Source of the DNA: Limnomonas spitsbergensis
Taxonomy: Eukaryota; Chlorophyta; Chlorophyceae; Chlamydomonadales
Assembly (NCBI GenBank): GCA_037349105.1
Contig: JAYJMM010000028.1
Location: 744,001 to 808,000, forward strand
Direction of reading: 5' to 3'
Length of the DNA: 64,000 nucleotides
Each line of letters opens with the position of its first letter. The first letter of the stretch is position 1. A program made the translations under genes and the position numbers. Positions 14,001 through 26,000 of this stretch are shown in pieces. The notes under the pieces were generated by a model that searched no databases, was not told the DNA's origin, and was given only the letters and a program-made list of their open reading frames with translations.

Positions 14001-17000
14001 GAGATGACCTCAGCCCCTGTCAAGCTCGTGCTGTCAGTTGTCACGACTCCCTAAGGGCAGGGTCATCCACCCCGCCCTCGCCCTATTCACCCTATTGCGT
14101 CCCGCTCCCTGCCTCCCAGGAGCTCACCATATACGCCTTCCCTGTGGCTGAGGGGAGCGTGGAGGACGTGCTTTTGTGCAAGATCCAGGATAATCCTGTT
14201 CCTGTGGAGTTCCAGATGGCAGTCATCGGGGCACGTCCAGTGGTGCTGGCCTACCTGGACGATGGCAGCCCGCCGCCCACACTGCAGCCCACCCTGACAC
14301 CAGGTATGTGTACCAGGGCCTCCTCCTGGCTGTTGGTACTGAAGCAGTGGCTGGGGGCCGTGACCCTGTGTGCTTGGATGTGTGATCATATACCGGTATG
14401 ACCCCGTCACGTCCCCATGTGAATGTTCCCTTGTTAGAGAACCCTTGCAGTGTATGAAGGCCCCTGAGACAGCTCCCCTTTGAGGCCCCCTCCACTAACA
14501 CGCGCTCCTCCCCCCCATCAGGTGAAAAGCCTCCTCCAGCACAGCCCAACAAGCTCCTTTCCGAGGGCGTGCAGTTTGGCCGGCTGCTGGTGAACAAGCA
14601 CGACTCACGCAGCTTTGTCATCGACAACCCTGGTAAGTCAAGGCTGTGACCTTTGTGCCGGGTCGAGCTGGAGGGCCCTTTCCTTCCCCATATGAGGAAA
14701 GGGCCCTCATATGCAGCATGTCGCAGTCCTTGAACACAGCACAAGACTATGTGCACCGCCTGCTCTTGTCCCGCTTCTCACCCGGATCAAAGCTTAACAC
14801 AGACCAGCATCCAACTCATGCAACCTCCTGCCTTCAACCCTGCCCAAAAGGCCTGCTGCCTATCAAGTGGCGCTTGGCTGGTGTGGATGCTTTGCCCAAG
14901 GAGCTGACTGTCAGCCATGTCAGTGGCGACTTGCTGGCCCGCAACAGCGTGAAAGTGGTGGTGGAGTTTGACGCAGTGGAGAAGCGTGATGTCATAGGTG
15001 AGTGGAAACAGGGAGAGAAGTGTGTACCGGTATCAGGTCAGCACTAATTTACAAATGTCAGTACTGGTACCAGTTGTTTTGTTGTTTAACTGGAAAGGCC
15101 AATTTCTATTCCGCGCAGGCAAGCTTGTCTTGGAGGTGCTCGATAAGGCCGAGATGCAGGGTGTGGCCAGCTCCACGCCGATTGCCATCAAGGGCGAGGC
15201 CTACAAGATAGAGCGTGACATCAGGTTCCCTCAAGAGGGCCTCAATGGCGTTGACTTTGGCCTGGTGGGTTCAGTATACACAAATCATTATATGTGCTGG
15301 ACATGCCCTTCTTTCAGGCTTTCAGATGTGCTACGTGTCTGCAGATATATAAAGCCACTTGGAAGAGCCATCAGTGGCTTTATTGGTTGCTTCACTAGCT
15401 CACTAGCCCATCGCTCGATGGAAGGGTAGTCCACAGAAGCAGTTGTCAGTGAAGTGTGCCCACCTGCGGTTTGCGGTGTAATTACAAGTACGTCCCAAAG
15501 CTTTGCAAAGCTTCAGAATTGTATTCAGAACACACACTGGAAACAAATTTAAATGCAGTTTTCCGTCATGCTCCCTCCTCCTCTCCCTCCTCCCCCTTCA
15601 GATGCGTGTGGCAGACACAGCCTCCAAGCCCATAGTGATTAAGAACACAGGCAAGTACCAGATCAGCTTCAATTTCAAGGTCAAGGGTGCAGCCAAGGAC
15701 GTCTTCTCCGTTGTCCCGGACACAGGCCATGTGGAGCCCGGCAAGGACCTGACAGTGCAGGTAGGCAAGATAAGGCAAGCAGTGAATCTTCATGTGGGGC
15801 CTGTCCGCCCCTCCCTCTTTGAACCTGTCCCCACATGCTGCCTGTTCTCCTCAACACCCGTTCCTGCTTGTCACCTCCCAGGTGTGTTTCAACCGAGAGC
15901 AGGCCCTGCAGCGTGAGCTCCACCTGGTGGGCAACAGCGACATTGTGCTCTCCATCATTGAGCCGCTGACCAATCACCAGGAGGAGGTGCTGCCTATCAA
16001 TGTGCGGGGGCATAGGAGAGTGGCTGAGGGGGGGACTTACAAGAGGGTGGTTGCGGCGGGGCGTATGAGGGTGGCTGAGGGGTGGGTGGGGGATGGGGAT
16101 GAAGAGTGAACTTACAGGAGAGTTCTGATAGGAGAGGAACTGACGGGGGTAGGCCCTCGGGGAGGGTGCATGGTCAAAAATGGAGTACCTCAGCGTCTTG
16201 AGATGTGATGCAGTTCATAGGGCACACCTCAAGAGTTCCAGAGCTCAGCACATCCTTAGCCTTCTGTGCCCCCCACCATCTGCCCTTCCAGGTTTCTGTG
16301 CAAGCTGTGTTCAGCAAGTACCAGATCACTCCACAGAGGGGCATCAACTTTGGGCCCGTGACATACAACACCAGTTCTAAACCCAAGACATTTGAAATTG
16401 CTAATACGGGGGAGTTTGCTTTTGACTTCAAGCTTATGAAGGTGAGTTGTTCAAGGCCCTTCAGGGAGGCAGGGTGAGATAAAGAGGCAATGCATATCAA
16501 GCCTAGTCAAAATGTGCATGCAGTCTCAGATCACATTTGCAGGCTTCAGTGGCTATGTATCTGCAAAACTCTTGACACTGCTCAGGGAAGGAGGGGCGGT
16601 ATGCAAGGTAAGGGTTTACCCCCTCAAACGCTCTCCCGCTTGGTGAGGTGTTTGCCCGTACTTTGCCCAGAGCTGATACCAGTGTCTCCGCTCCACACTC
16701 TGACGAGCGCAGATCGAAGACAGCGCGGCTACCCCCAATACAGTGCCCTCTGGCAAAACAACGCCTGAGGTTGTTTTGAAGAAGGGAACGGCAGCTGGCG
16801 GCCAGATCAGCATCAGCCAGTTCACGTTTGAGCCCGCCGCTGGGCGCATTGAGCCAGGCGCCCGCACCGAGGTGTCGGTGGTGTTCAAGGCCGAGGGCTC
16901 TGCTGCGTTCAACGAGAAGCTCGGTATCGATATTTCAGAGCGGGACTACAACAACTCGCCTAATGGCATTGAGTACGACGTCTCAGGTGGGCCTCTGAGC

Positions 17001-20000
17001 CTGAGGGATAGTACTGGGCGAGTGACAGTGCTTGGAAGGGCGATGAAGGGGGTGGGTGGTATTCACCGGAATGAGAGGGCTTTCCTCCCTCAATGATCTC
17101 TGAACCCTGAACCTGTATTCTGTGTCCACAGGCGAGTCCTGTATCCCCGGCATGGATGCCGCCAACATTGAGGCCATCTTCGAGGAGCATGTCGTGAGCG
17201 CCAGCCTGGACCAGGCTGCAATGACCAAAAACGAGTTTGGTCTGCGGGAGCGCGTGTTCAACTTCGGAACCATCGTGGCAGATCTGGCCGCGGCGCTGTC
17301 GGCAGTTGATGCGGCCGCCGGCAGTGCAGCGACCGGGCTGGCGGACGGTGGCGTGCGAGCCAACCTTAAGATCATCAACCCGATCAAGGTGCCATGCACT
17401 GTCAACTTCAGTGTCAAGCCACGCGGCCAGTACCCCCTGGGTAAGGCGCAACACAGGAGATCGGAGTGTCCTGGATAGTGTTGCGGATGTAACGGGCCAT
17501 AAGCCAGGGGCGCATATGCAAAAAAACATAATATTTGAGGTCTCGGTATGATGTGTTGTCATAACGGTATACCGTGGTGCTGTAGGTTTGCTTTGCCTTC
17601 CCTCATAATTAATTTTTGTTTGGGGTTGAGAAAATACTCATCATCGATCGTCGACGCCAGTTTCTGTCAGGAATTAAGAGTTTTGGTGGGTAATTTGCCC
17701 TGAGGGGAAAAGAAATTGTGTTTTCATACCCGAGGGATGGCTTATCAAATCTACGGCTACTCGAAATTATTTTCCTTCAAAATGTTCTCTCCCGTGTAGG
17801 CGTACCATTCCCGATGGAAGTGGACCCCCCGCAGCTGGTTATCCCTCCGCATGAGTTCCGCTACATGGCCGTGGTCTTCCGCCCTCGAGCAATACAGCAG
17901 TACAGCGCTACCTTTGAAGCCATGGTGCAGGTACAGCAGTGCAGCTTGTAAAAAAAACCTTGGTTGGATTGACCCCTAGAATGTCTACCCAGAAAAATAT
18001 ACTATGTGCACTCAGCTGGCATTGCCCTCCGTCATAATACATTTATTGATCGCGGGCTGCACTTTCGCATTGGTGTGCTTCTTTGTGCAGTTTGTAACGT
18101 GGCCCATGATTGTATGATAAGCTAGACACCCTGGTGAATATAAGCGCTGCAGGTCATCGACCATTCATCCAGGCTGATGGGCGTTATCCCACCCTCAGCA
18201 CGACAGGTATTCACTCGTGGCCGGCAGCACAGACATTATGCATGGAAGGAGGAGTCTTGCCGGTTTGACCATTTGTTCTGTCCGCCCTCTTGCCCGGCAC
18301 AGGATGGCACTGATGCAGCGACTAGGAGCTTCTCGTGTGAGATGCGTGGAGAGGGGATGCTGCCCTCGCTCGCCTTGCAGGTGCGCTGCTTTGACTAGGG
18401 TTTGGGGGTCGATGCATCCTGAACTCAAATCCCTGGCCATTAAACCCTAATTTGGTTCCCTGATTCCTCTAGGAGACGGCCGTCTTGCTGCTGCTGCTGC
18501 TGCTTTGTTTGAAGAGTAGGGGGTCTTTTATTTGTCTTCTTATCTACTTGCAATGACTATATAATTAAGGGCAATGAATCCAGTGCCATGTGGGAGGCTC
18601 GTTTCTCACTTCCTACGCTGCCACTGGACGGATGTGAGTAGGAGCCCAGTTTGTTCGACGCCTCCGGCCGCCCCCTGCTCAAGTTTGGGCGTCTGCTGGT
18701 GGGCCGCAGCCAATGCCTGCGCATTAACCTCAAGAACAATGGGACCATGCCTGCTGGTGCGCGCCTGGAGGCGGCACCCAGCGAGCACTTCAGGCTGCTG
18801 GAGGGTCCGCAGGCATTCACGGTGGAGAGCAAAAAGGCGCAGACCTTCACCATTGAGTTCCGGCCGCTCGTCGCCGGCCTGCTTCAGTACGAGGTGAGTG
18901 GCTGCATGAAAGATGCAAGTGGGTGATTTGAGTATGTTATACTGGCACTTGCCATCGTCACTGCAGGTAGTCCGGTACATTCACTATTTTGCTTTATCCG
19001 CAGGTTCACATCAAGGTCCAACGTAATCCGTTTGAGGACTATCGGATCGCGATTGCAGGCGAGGCGTACCAGGAGGATGTCTCCTTCGACGGGCTGCCTG
19101 ACAACGCGATGGATGAGTTGAGGCTGGCAGACTGCCCCGTGAACAAGGCACACAGCATTGCGTTTGTTATCCGGAACACGAGTCCCAACAAGGTAGGGAC
19201 CAGTATTGTTTCCGGTGCGCACTCAACCCCCTCCTGGGCTATGCGGTATGCCAGGTGGCTACACCGGGCGAATTGGGATTCAAGCAATCCCATCCTTTTG
19301 AAACAGGCGCATCTGGCTGTATTCTTGTGTCTTCTCTTGCCGAGGCTGTGATGTTGTGTCTTCTGTGCCCTCAGGCATTCCGATTCCGCTGGCCCGCTGC
19401 TCCTTCTGCTCCCGCTGCTGCGGCGGCTGCTACCGCTGCGACACCCCCCAGCCTGATCTTCTCCCCTAGTGTGGGGCATATTCTGCCTGGGGGAAGCAAG
19501 GACGTGACAGTCACATTCTATGCCGCCGCACCGGTGAAACTGCTGCCCCAAGAGATCAAGATGAACATTGTGCAGGTACTGAATTAACATGGTTCATTAC
19601 TTAGTGGATGTATTTATTTCTGAGTATTTGTGATTTGGAAATTAATTAAATGGTTTATTACCGAGTTAATATGATTTGGAACCAAATTTTCGAGGTAAGT
19701 AACTGAGTAATATGAGTTCATATGGTTTATTAAGTATGGTTAAGATCTGAGTGAGTATGGTTAAGAACTGAGTTGATACGGTAATGAGTGCGTGTGGTGT
19801 GGTCCTGACTTGGTCCCCCAGCTCACTTTCTAGAGTTTAAGCATAACTTACGTGTGGGCAGTGTACATGTTCCCGTCGTCCTTAAGGAATCTACTTGGCT
19901 GAGGCCTAAGGTGTGAACCCATGCACTGACTGGAGCCCCACACCCTGATCTCTCACCTCTCAGATCCAGCGCAAGGAGGGCGCACTGGCCGTGGAATGGG

Positions 20001-23000
20001 ACGATCGCAGTGTTGTCCTGGACTATGAGTCGGAAGCTGCACAGGGGGGCGGACAGCCCACTGCCAGGCCGGAGCCGGAGCCAGCGGTGACAGACGTGGC
20101 GGGCTCCACCAAGGACCTGTCCCTCAAGGTGGGTTCGGGGTTAGGAGGGGAAAAGAACAGGAAGCGATCTATGAATCAATACAAATTACCAATCATAAAG
20201 GTTCAAATCAGTGCCTAAGGTTTGCCTAATTGTTAAATGGGTAAGAAGAATGGCCACTATAGAAGGCCAGAGTGGGAGGCAGGGGTATAAGGCAGGGTTC
20301 AGAGGCATGCTTAACGCGGCAGGCAAGACGATGTTGAATCATTGCAAGGCCCCTCATAAGCTTCATATTAGGTTATGGCGAGCTTCATTTATGTAAACAG
20401 CTCTCAAGCGCTTGCTGGGTTTCCATGGAATGCAAAATCCCGTGGTCAAATCTGGGTAGGCAAGTCCCCCATACGGTATAGGCAGCCCGCCCTTCGAGCG
20501 CAATTTGGATCCCAGACGGTAAGGACGCGATGTGCTTTAGAGAACTATCGGGGTAAAGTTGCCCCCCAAAAAAATAAAAGGGAGGGGCACCTGAAGTAGT
20601 GTGATGTACGCTGGTGTTGCTGATCGTCCCGTGTGTACAGGCGTTGCGTGGTCTGTAGTGCCTTGTGCTTTCAAACCTTGAATGTGAAATGGACCTGTTT
20701 CCTCACTGGACTCCGCCGTCCTGCCCCCTGTCTGTCTGTTGCCTGCAGGTGTTCGCTGTTGCTGACAACGCGCGCTTTGAGTGTGACAACAAGCCAGTCC
20801 TGTTCCGGCCCACTATGATGTTCCAGACTCGCAGCTTCACCTTCCCCCTGAAAAACACAAGCGGGGCACGCATGGACTTCAAATTCTGGGTGCGTGACTG
20901 GGCACTGATGGCGGGGATGAGGAGGATTAGCTCCACAGCTGGGGTGTTGCCTTTCGATTTTGTTTCCATCTCTGTTGTCTCTCGACCCCTGTTTCCCCCT
21001 CCCACTTCCCACCTGCCATCCCCCTGCTCAGGTTGCCGCTGCAGACGGGATACTCCCTGACACATCCTCCATGTACACTGTCTCCCCGGAGGGAGGCGTC
21101 ATTGAGGCCGGCGCCTCCACAGACATCACGGTCAAGTTCGCCCCCATGGAGGTGTGAAAACAGTCTTTGCCTGTGTAGGCAGTCAGCAAAGGGGGCCTGT
21201 CAGTGCCTCGTGGGCCCAATTCATATGTCAAGCATCTTATCAGGCACACTCCATATGGCACTGTGCAAAGTTAAATACCACTCGTTGGTCCCCTCCTCCT
21301 CCCCCCTCTGGCTCCAGGTGGACGATTGCGCCCGCCTGCTGGTTTGCGACATTCCCAATTTGGAGGCCTCTGTTGAGCCGCTCGCGAGGCAACTGAACGG
21401 CAAGGTGCTGCGGCCGTGGTGTCACTTTGACCTTCCAGAGTCGGACTACATCTCAGGTGGGATACGGGGAAAAGGACTTCCGGGCTTTTAAGGCGGCCAG
21501 GGGAACAAAGCCTGCGTGTGATTTCCAACTATCCGGTATTATGGCTGCTGGTCATCAATGAACTGGAAATGCTAACATCGTGAATTGGCAAATCAGGTTG
21601 ATTTGGTACGTGACACTGCGGACTTGCGTGAGGAAGCAAGGGCAGTGTAGCCTTGGCGCTCCTTTAATACCGCTTCTTAATGATTACTACTGTCTGAATA
21701 CCAGAGACTCTTTTAATTTATATATTTGGTGTGGAGCACTGAAACCTATTTTGCCCCTTGATCTTACATTAAAAACCCTGTACCCCATCAAAACCCCATT
21801 ACCCTGCCAGGCGGGCGACGCAACGCTGAGATGCCCGGCCCCAGTGGCGCGGTGGGCCCCCTGGATCCTGCCACCCGCGTGCTTGAGATGGAGTCCCTAG
21901 GGATCCGTGTGCGCAACACAAAACGCTTCATGGTGCTCAACCCAACAGCCATTGGGTATGAGTTCTCGTGGGATCCCGTCAACCAGGCGCCGGGTGCACC
22001 ACCCTCCCCATTTTCCTGCCTCACCAAGCGCGGGACGGTCACTGGCGGCCGCCACTTTGAGATGGTGTTTGAGTACACGCCTGTTAACGATAGTGTTGCC
22101 GAGGCGTTCTGGCTGTTCCGCATCCCGGAGAAAGGCATTGAGGTGCCATTCCTGCTGGTGAGCTCAGTGTCTAGCTGCCTGTGGGCGAGTTGGGGCAGGG
22201 GGGACACACCCAAGTTGCCGTCCACTTCCTTTGGCTGAGGTTTTGTGGCAGTTGCCTTCTGGAGCTTTGAAAACGATGGTCTGCTGTGTCATATGTGTGG
22301 TCTAACTACCCCGCTTGTTTCGGCATCTTGCTTGTCCTGGTATTGAGGGCGGGCAGAAGTGGGAGAACTGCTTCAGAGCAAAATATCTGGACTGTGGCTC
22401 GTCCTGCAAGTCAGATATGCCTTGCTCATTTGTGACTCCCAACATGGTCTTCATGCAAATTTAAATTTGACAGCATGATCTGTTGCCAATGTTATTTGTG
22501 TGCAGGCAGGCCTGGTGTCAGAACCCCGGGTGTTCTTCGACATGCCCAGCATCAACTTTGGACAGGTGCTGATTGGAGGCGCCCGCGGGCATGCAACGGT
22601 GAGATTTGAGGATTCAGACAAGAGGAAAAGGACAAGGAGGGATCAGCGTTGGTTGAGGTTGTCTTAGCTGGCCTGGGGCCATCCGCCTCGTATGTCTTTC
22701 AGGCATTGTGTGCACCTTGCACGGATCCCAGCACGAATGATGTTGGTAGGGAGCCGGCAGCACCGCCTGGCCCACCCAGGTTTGAGTCGTTATCACCGCA
22801 CCCCTCGCCCAATCTTCTCCCTCTGCAGGTGACCATCATCAATGGGGAGCACCTCCCATTTGAGTTTTCCCTTGACCGCAACTCCTACGACGCAACGGCC
22901 GAGCTCATTGCCAGCACCGGCCAAAAGCCTGTTGTGCAGTTTGAGCCGAGCTCTGGGACCATCCCACCCAACTCCTCTATTGTGCTGCGGGCCACATTCG

Positions 23001-26000
23001 CACCGCTGCTGGAGAAGTCGGTCAACCACAATGTGGTATGCAACGTGAAGAAGAAGCCCACCCGGTGAGTGGGGACTAGGAGGCCAGGGGGTGAGAGAAC
23101 GGGGGGAGGTTGGCGAGAGTGCAGTATAGGTCCATCAAGGCCAATGATCTGAAAGGCTCACGACAATCCCAGGAGGGGAGGGCCTCAAACAGGGCTAATG
23201 ATAGGGATAGGATTCCTCAGAATAAGGCCTTGCAGATTTGTAACCCTGAACCCAATGCCTGTTCCGCACCGCCCTGCCCCATCCCACCGCCAGGCTAGCA
23301 CTCAATGTTAAGGGTGAGGGATACGCAATCCACGAGACCCTCAACATCGAGAGCGCAGACGGAAGCGTCGTGACCCTGGCGCCTCGCCAGACTAACAACA
23401 TTGACTTTGGGCAGGTGGGTAGTTTGATGGGGACCCTGAACCCCACATGAACCCAGAAACCTGTTCTGATCTAGAGCGTAGGCGGGACAAGTGCGATCCT
23501 GTGTTAGTCCCGTAATTTATCGTCGACCGCTGTTTTTCTTCCTTGGCATTGACTCCACACCCTGCCCCTGCCCACCGACGTCCTGCTCTTATGTCACTGT
23601 GTGATATAGGCAGGTCCTTTGACAACACTGCCTTCACCTTCATTGCCTGCCTGCATGTTATTTTTTCCTCCTGCAGGTGATCATCAACGAACGGTGTGTC
23701 CGCGCTGTAGTGCTGGTCAACAGCGGGACGCTCAACTACGACTTTGTCTGGGACATGGGCACCAACCCACGTGTTGAGATCAAACCGGAGAGCGGGACCG
23801 TGCCCAAGGGCGAGCGCCTTGTATGTGAGCTCGCGTACCATCCGCATGCACCTGACAGGATGCACGACTGCAAGGTGTCCTGCCAGGTCATCAACGGGAA
23901 CAAATACAGCCTGGCGCTCAATGGTGTGGGCCACAAACCACGTCTGGACCTAAGCTTCCAGCATGCTGACTTCGGAGCCGTGACCGTGTTCCAGCAGGGT
24001 ATGACGCCGACCACCAAGGTGCTGCTTCTGCGCAACAATGACACGCTGCCAGTCTCCGTCAACCCGCAATGGACCAACACGGATGAGTGGCAGGTGGGGC
24101 ATATGGCAGGCGCGCTGAAATTTGCTTTTGATGGAGATTTCTGATTTACAAGTTTAGGCCTATCACTGGTACCAGTTTAGCCCCCCCTCCCTCTTATGAA
24201 AGGGCTGATTCTGTTCTGATGAGGCTGTGAGACATGGACCCCAACCGCTCTGGCTCACCAGGCTTCTGACCTCAGACCCAGCCCCTGCTGTACCCTGCTC
24301 CCCTCTAGACCCGATGCTCTTCCTTTGATGCTGATGCTGATGCCCGAATGCTGCTGCTGACACCCTATCGCAGATGGAGATGACTCCAGGAGTCATGCAG
24401 CCTGGAGAGAGCCGCCAGGCGCTCATCACATTGAAACCTGCGGCTCCGGCACCTTACTCGGCCCGGCTTGCGTTTGAGGTCAACGGGCTGTACACGCTCC
24501 ATGTGGACCTCAAGGGCGAGGGAGCGCACATGCGGCTGGAGGTCGCAGACCCAGCCAAGCGGATGGTCATTTTTGGCGGCGTGCAGCGCTTCCAGAGCTG
24601 CACGCGGGTGGTGCAGATCGTGAACCGCGGCCGTACCACACTGTCGTTCCGCTCGAAGCCGAGCCTCGAGGCACTGCGCCGGCTGAACATTGACGTGCAG
24701 CCTGCTGGCGAGGTGCTACTGCGGCCGCGGGAGACAGCGGAGCTGACATTCTTTTTCCGGCCGCAGGCTCGCATGCGCAGCTTTGCTGAGGAGTTTGTGG
24801 TCGATGTCAGCGGCGTCGAGGTTCCGCTGCTGACACTGACCGGCGCGTGCCTTGGGACTGAGCTGCGACTGGCGAGCGACAGCCTGCCGTTTGGTCCGGT
24901 TGTCCTCGGTGCCCGGTCGGTTAAGCGGCTCGCGCTTGAGAACACGGGCGACGTCGGTACCAAGTTCACTTGGGACAAGCGCGCGCTAGGGGAGAACTTC
25001 TCAGTTTTCCCGGCTGAAGGATTCCTAGGTCCTCACCAGGTGCGAGCCTAAATCCTAAAACCCTCGAAGACAATGATGCAATGGTGGGCCAAGGGGGGTA
25101 TCATGCAAAAGGGGGGAAATACTGATACTAGCAGTGAGCTGGCTGGAACATGGAAAATAAAGGGTGATGCCCGCACCAGCAGCAAGACTCCCCTCCATCT
25201 CCGCTGGTCAATCACTGGCCATGAAAACCCTGAATATAATAATGAAGAACAAACCAAGCAGCTCCTCCGCATCCTCGTTCAAAACAGGATCACAGTTATG
25301 GTCTTTGTCCCACCTGGCGACCCGAGCCTGACGCAACATTCGCGCCCTTTGAACCGCTGCTTGCAGGATGTCAAGCTAGACGTCACCTTCCACCCAGCAG
25401 CCATTGGCTCAGACCTGCGGGCCGACCGCGTGAAGCTGACCGTTAATGGAGGGGAGGACCGTGTGCTCACCCTCACTGGCAGCTGCATCGGCACCAGCGC
25501 CCAGCCCGACGCAGTCAACTTCAACTGCGCAGTGCGTGCCTCGGCCAGTCAATCCATCCAGCTCCACAACACCAGCAGCAGCGGGTGGAACCTACGGCCG
25601 GCCATACGCAACGAGTTTTTCTCGGGCGCTGAGCTGGTAGAGGTGCCACCTGGGGCGAAGGTGTCGTACCCTGTCACCTTCCGCCCGCTAGCCATGTCAA
25701 CCCCGGAGCAGGTGCGAACAAATCCCCTTCTTGGAGATTCGTACATTTGCACTGCACACGATCCATCCGCCAAACATGGTCCGTGTCTATGCGCCCCGCC
25801 TGCTACTTTTAAGCTTGCCTGCTGTAATGTGGCTGACACACAAGGTACACTGGGGCATAGGGGGTGAGGGGAGTGCGCCAAAGTCAATTTTGTGCTTTCT
25901 GCACGCAGCCTCACGAGGGCTCGGCATTCTTCCCGATCCCCGATGGGACGGGGCTACTGTACCGCCTGGTGGGCCGGGCCGAGCGCCCCGTCCCGGAAGG